Assembly: GCF_949628215.1 (NCBI RefSeq)
Contig: NW_027441288.1
Location: 398,172 to 462,171 of the forward strand
Origin: Phalacrocorax aristotelis
Lineage: Eukaryota > Chordata > Aves > Suliformes > Phalacrocoracidae
Reading direction: 5' to 3'
DNA: 64,000 nucleotides
In this document: in pieces, positions 54,348 through 64,000 of the stretch
Numbering within the stretch: position 1 is the first letter of the stretch
How the letters are laid out: each line of letters starts with the position of its first letter
Notes under the pieces: generated by a model
Database searches by the model: none
What the model saw: the letters and a program-made list of their open reading frames with translations, nothing else
Told to the model about the DNA's origin: nothing
Position numbers and translations under genes: made by a program

Positions 54348-55899
54348 GTGCAGATGGATGAGTCGTGCAGGGCAACGGAGGAGAGCCCAGGGGAGCGCTG
54401 TAAGAAGGTGAGTCTGTGTGTAGTACTGGAGGGAAGATGTGACTGATGGCTATAGGGCTCCATTATGGGTTTTACTCTTTTTTTTTTTTTTTTTTTTGTG
54501 ATCTGAGGGTGCTAAGCGATGAGCCGAGCGTGATGTGGGCCCTGGAGGTGAGTCAGGCAAGGTGACCGGTGCTTGGTGGGCTGGAGTAGGTGTTCTTTTT
54601 CAGGTTATTCAGGGTTTTTTCTCCTTCTCTTCACTTTCCCATCCCAATTTGGGGCCGATTCCCTCAAACGGGGACTTCCCCCTGTGGGGCTGCTTATGCA
54701 GCCTGGGAGCTGCTGCCTGGGCACAAAAATACCTCAAACCCCTTGACTCTGGGCCTGCAATGAGGGGTGAAAATACAGGAAGAATTCTGGTGGAAAGAAA
54801 ACAACTTGGGGCTTCTGGGAAAGCCAACTCCAGCTGGATTTGTGCGGCTGGAAAGGAAAAAAAAAAGGGGGTGGGGGGAAGGAACAACAACCTAAAAGCA
54901 CCCACCAACCATTCTCATGCACAAAACCGAAAGTGAAAATGACCATTTTTTGTAGGGCAAAAGCACAAAAAATCCCCACAGAACTCAGTAGTTTGGAAAA
55001 GCAACCCCAATTATTACATTATGTAAAGAAGGCGGGGGAAAAAAAAAGAAAACCAAACCAAAACCCGATCACAACCCTGATGCCACATGCCTACAAGCAG
55101 TTCCTGGGGCTTATTCTGCGGGGGTGGGAACCCAACCTTGTTCCCCAGGTTTGCTGTGCTGCTTCTCCTCCCTCGAGACACTTTGCTGTTTGGTGCAGAG
55201 GCAATGAATGGCGCTGCTGGGGCTGCGAGGGGGAAAGGTGCAGAGGAATAGAAGCTCTGTGGATGCAGCCAAGTTACGGTTTCTGGATGGTATTAATCGA
55301 GAAGAGTAATTCAGATAATGCTGCTGCCCAGCGACCAGAATTGGGTACTGAGCCCGGGAGCCGTGCACGCGCGGTGGCGTCCCTGTGATCCCCATTGCTC
55401 TCTCCGCAGGTAACAGCCCTGCGATGCTGCAGTGCCTGCGAGGTGATGCCGCCGTGCTCGTTGCTGCTTCCTGGTAAGGAAAGGCCTCCTCTGCTCTTGC
55501 TGCAGCGTGGTGGTGTGTCGGACACGATTCCCTGTGTCGGGTGAGGCCTAGGGCTGCCGGCGAGGTGAGCGAGCCCCTTTGGTGGGTGCAGGGGTATCTC
55601 CTTGTGTGCCTGTACTACTGGGGCTGGTGGGATGGGAAGCTTCAAATGACCCGCCGAGGCAGGCTTCTGGTATGCTAAAGGCGAGCGGGTGAGGGCAGCC
55701 CTAGGAGTTACCCGGGAGCTGATAGAAGGGAAGAGGGAAAGGAGGAGGAGGATGATGACCTTTTCCCCCTGCAGCTTCTGGGTGCAGAAGATGGCCGACT
55801 CCCCAGCTCACCAGAGCTCCCCCTCAGCCTCCCCTGGCCCCCCTTGCCCCGTGCGCCTGCCCCCAGCTCCAGCACGGGCGAGCTAGGCTACGTGCCTAG
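54348..55899 (+). CDS. Hypothetical three-exon frame of L2, 80 codons
   Basis: Exon A 54348-54407 (ATG at 54354), exon B 55410-55473, exon C from 55775 with TAG at 55897-55899. Splice sites and phases equal those of L1. Exon B has CCG for CCA, a synonymous change. Function unknown; see the L1 copy. Confidence 0.25.
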
Positions 55900-55947
55900 G
55901 AAGCCTCATCTGGTAAGAGCTGTAAGACACCCACGTATTCTCTTCAG

Positions 55948-56057
55948 GTGGAGGACGGCCTAGAGTCTGGAGCTGCAGAAGAGGCAGGGAGGAGAGGAGG
56001 GGAAAGAAGCATCTGAACGGCTAAATTGTGCCAGCAGCGCTGAGAGCGAGAGTCGCG
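55948..56057 (+). other. Shared exon D, copy in L2
   Basis: Acceptor CTTCAG, donor GCG|GTGAGTCC. The preceding exon ends at 55912. Confidence 0.4.
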
Positions 56058-56410
56058 GTGAGTCCTGGGCCACTGGGGCCCCGTTGCCTCTCTTGTGCGT
56101 CCTGGGCCCTCCCTGTCTCTCCCCCGGCCCCCTCTCTTTCCTTACCTGCTGCAAAATTTACTTTTTTTTTTGCGCACCCCCCCCCCCCCCCCCCCCCCCG
56201 CACCTTCTTTCTCCATCTCGCTCTGAGTGTCTCCCTGCCTCCCCGTCTTTTCAGTCCTCCCTCTCTCTGTCCTGTAGCCTGTGGCTCCTTTTTCTTTCTC
56301 CGCCTCTCTCTGCCTGGCTCTGGCTCCGTTTTTTTTTTTTTTTCCTCCTGCTCTGTCCTGTAGCCTGTCGGTGTTTTGTTGTTCTCTGGCTCTCTTGATC
56401 TGACTCCCTG
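56058..56410. repeat. Pyrimidine minisatellite left of the L2 solo LTR
   Basis: As in L1, with a C run slightly longer than the L1 tract. Confidence 0.7.
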
Positions 56411-56977
56411 TGTTACCGAAAAACGCGTTAAAATCGGAAACGACTCCTCAACACCAATTTAGTATTAAAGAGCAGGCATTCTTTATTCGCGGCGCCGGAT
56501 GCACGGGGGATCGCTCCTCCTGGTGTGCGTACCTCACGCACCTTTCCCGTACAATTTGTAGATCAATGTTTTACGTATTCATACATATTCATTATTGTCC
56601 TGTCTGCTGATTGGTACAAACTTGCTCGTTCCGTATGTAAATCGCTGCGCAGGCTCGGTTGTCCTCTTCCGTTGTTCTCTTCTGTTACTTGGGTCGGTGG
56701 TGGTCTGTGAGTCGGTGGTCGCGATCTCCCCCTGCCGGAATTACCTTTTACCTTCTTGGCTCTTAATCTTGGCAGTCTTGGCTAGTTTTCTCAGTCCGCT
56801 AAGCGAAACCGCGTTTTGTCATCCTTTTCTGACAGAAGCATGTTGTCTGTTGTTCTGCTGACATTAACGATCGCCTAGGCACTAAAATGCAGATCGACAG
56901 GTGCGCTGATTGGTACGCTCCATGTTCCCGTAATGGAACACCGTCTCTGGTTGGTTGATTTCATCGCTTTGGTTACA
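56411..56977 (-). mobile_element. Solo LTR in L2
   Basis: 567 bp, same CCTG flanks and same left/right mosaic haplotype as the L1 solo LTR, so both derive from one recombination event before L was duplicated. Confidence 0.9.
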
Positions 56978-58175
56978 CCTGTTCCTGTTGTTCAGTTTCT
57001 TCTTTTTTGGCTTTGTGTGATTCTCTCTGTGATTCTGTTTTTCTCTGCCTCGCTTTTCCCAGCTCCCCGTCCCTCACTTTTAATGCCCGTTATCCTTCAC
57101 CAGCACACTCTCCCTTGGTTCCCATCCTCGTTTCTGAATTCCTCCTGCTTTGCCACGTAGCCCGTGACTTTTTTCTTAATCTCTCTCTGTCTGCCTCAAC
57201 GCTCCCCCCGTGCTTTTTAATTCGTCTTCTCTGCTCTGTACCCTGCTACTGTTCTTGCCTTTCTGAGTTCTTCTCTGTCCAGCTCCCTTTCCCTATTCAT
57301 GAATTCCTGTTCTTCCTGCAGCCACCGCTGTTCCCTGTGACCTCCATCTCTCTCTGTCCAGCTCCCTGTCCCTAGGTTTTAATTCCTGCCTCTGCCTGCT
57401 GTAGCCTGTCTAGATGTTTCTCTCGGCCTCTCTCTCTGTCCGGCTCCCTCTCTCTGTGTTCTAATTCCACGTTCTCTGTCACGTGGACCCGTGCTATTTG
57501 TTTGTCCTCATCTCTCTCTGTCCAGCTCCTTGCTGCGACGTTTTATTTCCTCATTTCCTCCCTCTCTGTCTTTGTAGCCCATTGCTGTTGGTTTGTTTTT
57601 TTCTTTTTTTTCACTTGTTTCTTCATGTGTCTCTGTCTGCCTCCCAGTCCCTGATCTTTAATTCCTCCTTCCCTGTAGGCCGCTGTTCCTTTTTTCCATT
57701 CTACATTGTGTTCTCTTTGGTCTCGTGTTCTTATTCATTGATTCCCTCCTCGCTGCCCTGTGGCTTGTCCCCATTTTATTGTTGCTTCTCTCTCCCTCTC
57801 TCTGGCTTCTTGCCCCTGTTTTTAAAATTCCTCCCTCTCTTCTCTCTTCCCTGTAGGCCGTGTGATCTTTAGCCTTTCTCCATCTCTTTCTGCCCAGCTC
57901 TCTGTGTCTATTCATTAATTCTTCCCTCTCTGCCCTGTAGCCTGTAGCTTCTGTCCTTTCTCCATCTTGCTGTCCCTGGCTCCCCCGTGACCCTATGCTA
58001 GAATTGTTTCTCTCTTCTCTCCGTACGCATTGCGATTCCTTTTGCTCTCTGTCTCCCTTTGGTTTTTTTCTTTTTTTTTTTCTGGCTCCCTGTCCCTAAT
58101 TCTTAATTCTCTGCCTTCTCGTGCCCCATGGTTTGTTCTGTGGGGTTCTCTCGCGGTTCCCTCGCAGTTCCCTCC
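56978..58175. repeat. Pyrimidine minisatellite right of the L2 solo LTR
   Basis: Matches L1 13196-14393. Confidence 0.75.
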
Positions 58176-58275
58176 AGTCCATACTGGGCTATATTGGTCT
58201 AGTCCATACTGGGCTATATTGGTCTAGTCCATACTGGGCTATATTGGTCTAGTCCATACTGGGCTATATTGGTCT
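58176..58275. repeat. 25-bp tandem repeat, 4 copies (L2/S3 border)
   Basis: Units start at 58176, 58201, 58226 and 58251, identical to those at the L1/S1 border. Confidence 0.95.
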
Positions 58276-58416
58276 GTCCCGGCTTCCTCCCACTTCTTTC
58301 CCAGTGCCTCACAGTAGGTCCCGGTTCCGTCCATGGGATGAACTGTGAGGGAACTGTGAGGGAACTGTGAGGGAACTGTGAGGGAACTGTGAGGGAACTG
58401 TGAGGGAACTGTGAGT
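58276..58416. repeat. Shrunken satellite remnant at the L2/S3 border
   Basis: Same remnant as at 14494, but with seven AACTGTGAGGG units (58341-58416). Confidence 0.75.
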
Positions 58417-59128
58417 AGGGGGGCGGCCCCCCGGGCCCCAGCCCCTCCCCCCCGCCTGGGGCCAGGGCCCCGCGGCCGTCGGCCCCTTCCTCCTCTGCCC
58501 GCTCCCGTCGCAGACGGCTCGGTATGTGTCACGAGCGGCAGCCCCGTTCAGCAGCTCTCGGAGGGCGCGCGGCTGTGCCCGGCCGTGACCGGGGCCCGCA
58601 GGGGTTTCCCGCTCGCCCCGAGAAGGCGCTGGCCCCGAGCCGGCGCGTCCCGCCCCGCCCGGCCCTCGGCGCCCTCGCGAGCTGAGCGCGGCCCGGCCAG
58701 CAGGGGGCGCTGGCGCTCACCGGCTGGGCGCGGTGGCGGGGCCGGTGGGGGCCGTTCCTTCCGGCCGCCCTTTAAGGGCCGCCCCGCGGGGCTCGGGCTT
58801 CCGGTGGCGCGTGCGCGGCGCGTCGGAGCGGGGGCGGGAGCGGTGCGTGTGGAGGCCGAAGGGCCGGTGCGTGTGGCGGCCGGGTCGCGAGGCGTCCCTG
58901 TGCGGTGCCGGGGCCCCTCTGCGGCCCGGCGTGGGAAGCCCGCGGCCGGCGGAGCCTGCTGGGAGCTGGGCGGGGAGCGCCGCGGCGGTCCGGCCGCCGG
59001 CAGCCATCCCCTGCGGTGGCCGGCAGCCCCTCGGGACGCCTGGAGGCCTGGCGGTGCCCGAGCCTCGCCTGCGGCAGCCGCCTGAGAGAGCAGCGCGGCC
59101 GTGTCCGGGGGCCGGAGAGCGCTGGTGG
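58417..59128 (+). promoter_or_regulatory. Shared CpG-island promoter and first exon, copy P5 (S type)
   Basis: CTCF-type site at 58697, TTTAA box at 58771-58775, donor TGG|GTGAGT after 59128. Confidence 0.65.
58697..58713 (+). promoter_or_regulatory. CTCF-type binding site, P5
   Basis: Identical 17-base core and orientation to the other modules. Confidence 0.75.
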
Positions 59129-59669
59129 GTGAGTTCGGGCAGCGGGGGGCGGGTGTGTGTTTCCGGGCGGGGCCGGGGAGCTCCGTGCCCCGCAGAGGAG
59201 CCCCGGTCGGGCATCGTTCGCTTCCGAACAATGCAGGTCTGTCCCTGGTTATTTTCTGTGTACAGTGTTTCGGGCCACCTGAAAGCCTTTGGCCGGGTAG
59301 GTTTGGTGCGGGGCGATGGCAGGTGTGGACCCTGAAAGATCTCGGGTGGGGGGCGTGGGAGGTATTTCTTGCCTTAAAACTCTGAGCCCACCTCGTGTGT
59401 CATGTCGTGTTATCATGTCGTGAGTCTCGTGACTGTGGCAAATGGCTGAGTCGGGCGTTTTCTGATAACTAACTTCTGAACGTGTGCGTGTGTAGGCACG
59501 GGGAGATTTGTGCAGGGTGACGGAGCCCCTTGTGCTTCTGTGCTAATGTCTACCTGTTCTAGACCTCCAGTGTTGGAAAGCCTTTGTTTAGTGCCTGGTT
59601 GTGGCTGCGTAAGTGCTGTTGCGCCTGCAGCTGTGCTCGCAGGGATGCTGGGTGGCTCCGCATCAAACC

Positions 59670-59951
59670 GGCCGCCGGGCGGCCGGGTTGTGCCGCAGAG
59701 CATGCCGGGAGCTGTAGTCCTTGCGGCTGCCGGGCGGCCGGGTTGTGCCGCAGAGCATGCCGGGAGCTGTATTCCTGGCGCAGTGGCTGCCGGCCCTGTC
59801 ACCGTGGTTCGCCGGGCATGGCGGGAGGCGCGGTCTTCCGGCGCTCGGGTGCCGGGCGGCCGTGGCGCGTACGGTACGCGAGGTGTATTTTTGGGGTTGG
59901 ATTCGTGTTGATTACTGGGGGCTTGCGGGTGCGGCCGCTTCCCGAGAAGCG
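59670..59951 (+). promoter_or_regulatory. S-specific promoter with paired ZNF143-type sites, S3
   Basis: Two 55-bp units (59670, 59725) with motifs at 59700-59718 and 59755-59773. The E-box is interrupted by one inserted C (CACCGTG at 59800-59806). A donor, GAAGC G|GTGAGT, follows 59951. Confidence 0.6.
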
Positions 59952-60022
59952 GTGAGTTCCCCGGGAGCTGACAGAAGGGAAGAGGGAAAGGAGGAGGACG
60001 ATGACCTTTTCCCCGTGCCCAG

Positions 60023-60140
60023 GGCGCAGATGATGGCCGCCTCCCCGGCCCACCGGAGGTCCCGCTCAGCCTCCCCTGGCCCCCCTTGCCCCGTGCGCCT
60101 GCCCCCAGCTCCGGCACCTCCCCATAAGCGTGCTGCATAG
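60023..60140 (+). CDS. Hypothetical 36-codon small frame of S3
   Basis: ATGs at 60030 and 60033, stop ending at 60140, identical product to S1 and S2. Function unknown. Confidence 0.25.
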
Positions 60141-60752
60141 CCTTAGGCCGCCCCCAGGCCCTGTCGTGAAGGCAGCAAGCCGTCCCTCAAGCGCACTGGA
60201 TTCCCCCTTGGCGCAGGGGCCCTTAGCAGTAGCGTGGGGAGGGAGCGGTGTGTCCAGAAGCCCCTGCGGAAGGAGAGGCTTTGGCCAGGGTCGATCGACG
60301 GTAATGACGGTCGCTGTTTCTTCTTTCCCTCTCCCAGAGACCGTGCTGAGGACGTGGTTGTCTGTCCTTCCCCCGGGGATGCCGTTGCCTGTGGCCGTCT
60401 CAGGCTCGCGTGGCTTCTCTCTGCCCGTCCTCGCCGTCCTCGCAGCGCAGGGCCGAAAAGGGATAGACAAAGCCCTTCCCGGCTGCGGACAGGAGCTGCC
60501 TCGGCTGAAGCTGGAGACGCCAACGAAAGGTAAAGAAGAAGAAACTGAAGGTGCTCTGGCTGCCAGCTGCCTTCCTGCCGCAGGCAAGAGAGAGCCTGTC
60601 CATGCAGGTGGGGGAGGAAGGATCCCCCTTCATAGCCCGCAGCGGGCCAGGCCACCAACGTGCACCGTAGGGTCTGTACGCGTAACCCGGAGTTGGGTAC
60701 GGGCGTGTAGTGCACGAGCGAGCTAGGCTACGTGCCTAGGAAGCCTCATCTG
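60141..60752 (+). other. S-specific exons of unknown function, S3
   Basis: Splice-bounded segment 60338-60529 and exon end at 60752. The 198-codon non-ATG frame seen in S2 is also open here. Confidence 0.35.
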
Positions 60753-60787
60753 GTAAGAGCTGTAAGACACCCACGTATTCTCTTCAG

Positions 60788-60897
60788 GTGGAGGACGGCC
60801 TAGAGTCTGGAGCTGCAGAAGAGGCAGGGAGGAGAGGAGGGGAAAGAAGCATCTGAACGGCTAAATTGTGCCAGCAGCGCTGAGAGCGAGAGTCGCG
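60788..60897 (+). other. Shared exon D, copy in S3
   Basis: Acceptor CTTCAG, donor GCG|GTGAGTCC. Confidence 0.4.
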
Positions 60898-61236
60898 GTG
60901 AGTCCTGGGCCACTGGGGCCCCGTTGCCTCTCTTGTACGTCCTGGGCCCTCCCTGTCTCTCCCCCGGCCCCCTCTCTTTCCTTACCTGCTGCAAAATTAT
61001 TTTTTTTTGCGCCCCCCCCGCACCTTCTTTCTCCGTCTCGCTCTGAGTGGCTCCCTGCCTCCCCGTCTTTTCAGTCCTCCCTCTCTCTGTCCTGTAGCCT
61101 GTGGCTCCTTTTTCTTTCTCCGCCTCTCTCTGCCTGGCTCTGGCTCCGTTTTTTTTTTTTTTTTTTATTCCTCCTGCTCTGTCCTGTAGCCTGTCGGTGT
61201 TTTGTTGTTCTCTGGCTCTCTTGATCTGACTCCCTG
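60898..61236. repeat. Pyrimidine minisatellite left of the S3 LTR
   Basis: As in S2, with short C run and a longer T run near 61150. Confidence 0.7.
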
Positions 61237-61492
61237 TGTTACCGAAAAACGCGTTAAAATCGGAAACGACTCCTCAACACCAATTTAGTATTAAAGAGCA
61301 GGCATTCTTTATTCGTGGCGCCGGATGCACGGGGGATCGCTCCTCCTGGCGTGCGTACCTCACGCACCTTTCCCGTACAATTTGTAGATGAAAATTTCAC
61401 ATACTCATACATAGTCATTATTGTCTTGTCTAGTGATGGGTACAAACTTGCTCGTTCCCTATGTCAGTCACTGCGCAGGCTCGGTTGTCCTC
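61237..61492 (-). mobile_element. Truncated LTR in S3 fused to satellite
   Basis: Same haplotype and same breakpoint as the S2 copy; a G-to-A-class change (TTCGTGGCGCC) is private. Confidence 0.9.
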
Positions 61493-64000
61493 CCAGTACA
61501 GTGCGGGGAACGGGGACGTACAGTGCGGGGAACAGGGACGTACCAGGATCTACTGGGTTGTACTGGGAGGGAACTGGGACGTACTGGGAGGCTCTACAAT
61601 GTCCTGGGATGTCCTGGGATGTAGTGTGGAGGAACTAGGATGTACAGGCTTGTACTGGGTTGTACCGGGTGGAACTGGCAGGAATTTGGGATGTACCAGG
61701 ATGTACTGGGATGTACTGGGAGGTAACTGTTATGTACTGGGAAGGAACTGGTAGGGAACTGGGATGTACTGGTATGTACTGGGAGGGAAGTGTTATGTAC
61801 TGAGGGTAACTGGGACGTACTGGGATGTGCTGGGAGGGAACTGTGAAGTACTGGGATGTACTTAGAGGGAACTGGGATGTACTGGGTGGAAAGTGTTGGG
61901 AATTGGGATTTACTGGGAGGGAACTGGGATGTAGTGGGACATACTGGGAGGGAACTGGGATGTACTGGGGTGTACTGGGTTGGGACTGTTATGTACCAAG
62001 GGGGAATTGGGATGTACTGGGAGTGAACTGTGAAGTACTGGGATGTACTGGGAGGGAACTGGTATGTACTGGGAGGGAACTGGGATGTACTGGGAGGGAA
62101 CTGGTATGTACTGGGAGGGAACTGGGATGTACTGGGGACATACTGGCAGGGAACTGGGATGTACTGGGAGTGGATTGGGATGTACTGGGAGGGAACTTGG
62201 ATGTATTGGGAGGGAAGTGTTATGTACCAAGGGGGAACTGGGACGTACCGGGATGTAGTGGGAGTGAACTGTGAAGTACTGGGATGTACTTAGAGGGAAC
62301 TGGGATGTACTGGGAGGGAACTTTGAAGTACTGGGATGTACTTAGAGGAAACTGGGAGGCAACTGGGATGTAGTGGGACGTACTGGAATGGAACTGGGAG
62401 TGAACTGTGTGTGAACTGGGAGGGAACCGGGATGTACTGTGAGGGTACTGGGATGTACTGGGAGGGACTGGGAGGGATCTGGGATGTACTGGGCTGCACT
62501 GGTAGGGAACTGGGATGTACTGGGAGGACACTGGAATGTCCCAGTTGACACCCACTTACCTCCCAGTTTCCTCCCAGTATATCCCAGTTTCCTCCCAGTA
62601 TATCTCAGTTTCCTCCCAGTAAATCACAGTTTCCTCCCAGTAAATCACAGTTTCCTCCCAGTAAATCACAGTTTCCTCCCAGTAAATCACAGTTTCCTCC
62701 CAGTAAATCACAGTTTCCTCGCAGTAAATCACAGTTTCCTCCCAGTATATCCCAGTTTCCTCCCAGTACATCCCAGTAAATCCCAGTTCGCTCCCAGTAC
62801 ATCCCAATACATCGCCGTACATTCCAGTTCCGTTCCTGTACATCCCAATACATCCCCGTTCCATGCCAGTACATCCCAGTTCCCTACCAGTTCATCCCCG
62901 TACATCCCAATTCCCTCCCGGTTCACTACCACTTCTTTCCCAGTGCCTCCCAATACATCCCAGTTCCGTCCCATTACATCCCATTACATCCCAGTTCCCT
63001 CCCAGTACATCCCAGGTGCCTCCCAGTACATCCCAGGTCCCTCCCAGTACTGGGAGGGAACTGGGACGTACTGGGAGGCACTACAATGTGCGGGGATGCC
63101 CTGGGATGTACTGTGGAGGAACTAGGATGTACAGGCTTGTACTGGGTTGTACCGGGTGGAACTAGCAGGGATTTGAAATGTCCTAGGATCTACTGGGATG
63201 TACTGGGAGGTAACTGTTGTGTACTGGGAGTGAACTGGGAGGGAACTGGGATGTACTTGGAGGGAAATGGGAGAGAACTGAGATGTATTGGAAGGAACTG
63301 GAATGGAATAAGAGGGAACTAGGACGCACTGGTCGGAAACAGGGACGGAACTGGGATGTACTGGGACGTACTGGGAGGGAACTGGGACGTACTGGGAGGG
63401 AACTGTTGTGTACTGGGAGTGAACTGGGAGGGAACTGGTATGTAGTAGGATGTACTGGGAGGGAACTGGGATGTATTGGGACGGACTGGGAGGGAACTGG
63501 GACGGACTGGGATGCACTGGTAGGGAACTGGGATGTACTGGGAGGAAACTGGAATGTCCCAGTTGACACCCACTTTCCTCCCAGTTTCCTCCCAGTATAT
63601 CCCAGTTTCCTCCCAGTACATCCCAGTAAATCCCAGTTTGCTCCCAGTACATCGCAGTACATTCCAGTTCCGTTCCTGTACATCCCAATACATCCCCGTT
63701 CCATGCCAGTACATCCCAGTTTCCTACCAGTTCATCCCCGTACATCCCAATTCCCTCCCGGTTCGCTACCACTTCTTTCCCATTGCCTCCAAATACATCC
63801 CAGTTCCGTCCCATTACATCCCAGTACATCCCAGGTCCCTCCCAGTACTGGGAGGGAGCTGGGATGTACTGGGAGGCACTACAATGTGCGGGGATGCCCT
63901 GGGATGTACTGTGGAGGAACTAGGATGTACAGGCTTGTACTGGGTTGTACCGGGTGGAACTAGCAGGGATTTGGGATGTACCAGGATCTACTGGGATGTA
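61493..64000. repeat. Second palindromic satellite array, start only
   Basis: Begins like the first array (CCAGTACAGTG, then GGGGAACGGGGACGTAC), but lacks one of its opening units and most of the 30-bp derivative run. G-to-C switches lie at about 62538 and 63556, AGTACT hubs at 63046 and 63844 (798 bp apart, matching the 0.8-kb class). It continues beyond the window. Confidence 0.95.
62621..62746. repeat. C-strand 21-bp run: 6 AAATCACAG copies
   Basis: Six units beginning AAATCACAGTTTCC, a variant amplified only here; the equivalent place in array 1 (29377-29733) amplified ATATCCC instead. Confidence 0.93.

Larger units (their letters stand above)
49561..58416 (+). repeat. Amplicon module L2 (long type)
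   Basis: Near-identical to L1 over 8.8 kb. It differs by scattered substitutions, a roughly 23-base insertion near 51360, one extra CTG unit, and T- and C-run lengths. It is preceded by satellite ending in three AACTGTGAGGG units and followed by S3. Confidence 0.92.
58417..61492 (+). repeat. Amplicon module S3 (short type, truncated)
   Basis: Same extent as S2, cut at the same LTR position and followed by satellite. Unlike S2 it has two copies of the 55-bp ZNF143 unit, as in S1. Confidence 0.9.

Noticed and set aside
27592-64000. Whole repeat structure as an assembly artefact
   Set aside because: Modules differ by many private changes, repeat numbers and LTR states, which a simple duplication error would not create. 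Exact copy number still needs long-read confirmation.

Overview
The window looks like vertebrate genomic DNA, most likely from a bird. It has CpG-island promoters with GT-AG splice signals, textbook CTCF and ZNF143-type sites, a gammaretrovirus-like endogenous retrovirus (ERV), very few other transposons, and GC-rich minisatellites of the kind found on bird microchromosomes. The bird assignment is an inference. No conserved, recognisable host protein-coding gene is visible.

Layout. (1) 1-5787 is single-copy flank: a CpG island with a 58-bp tandem repeat and two candidate first exons, then about 4.5 kb of non-coding sequence. (2) From 5788 on, everything belongs to a tandem amplicon made of related modules on the + strand: L1 5788-14590, S1 14591-24570, S2 24571-27591, satellite array 27592-49560, L2 49561-58416, S3 58417-61492, and a second satellite array 61493-64000 that runs off the end. 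The order L-S-S-array is followed by L-S-array.

Modules. Every L and S module opens with the same CpG-island promoter, which carries one perfect CTCF-type site, a TTTAA box and a splice donor. It ends with a shared splice-bounded exon and a pyrimidine-rich minisatellite. L modules add a 3.25-kb block holding a second CpG island, and exons that can be joined into an 80-codon frame of unknown meaning. S modules lack that block and instead have a second promoter with ZNF143-type sites and a possible 36-codon frame.

Retrovirus. A minus-strand, gammaretrovirus-like provirus sits inside the minisatellite of S1 (17414-23027), with gag-pol relics, no env, and CCTG flanks on both sides. L1 and L2 have solo LTRs at the same site with the same CCTG flanks. 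In S2 and S3 the LTR is cut off and runs straight into the satellite. One integration therefore predates the duplications, and the modules preserve different later fates of it.

Satellite. The 22-kb array is a 21-bp repeat (halves ACTGGGATGT and ACTGGGAGGGA) arranged in alternating G-rich and C-rich blocks. Its higher-order units are large inverted repeats meeting at 19 AGTACT hubs in the main array and two in the second. Long open frames here arise because 21 is a multiple of three; they are not genes.

Taken together this is a macrosatellite-like locus: promoter/CTCF modules separated by a palindromic, G-quadruplex-prone satellite. The nearest conceptual analogues are DXZ4 and D4Z4; the functional analogy is a hypothesis.
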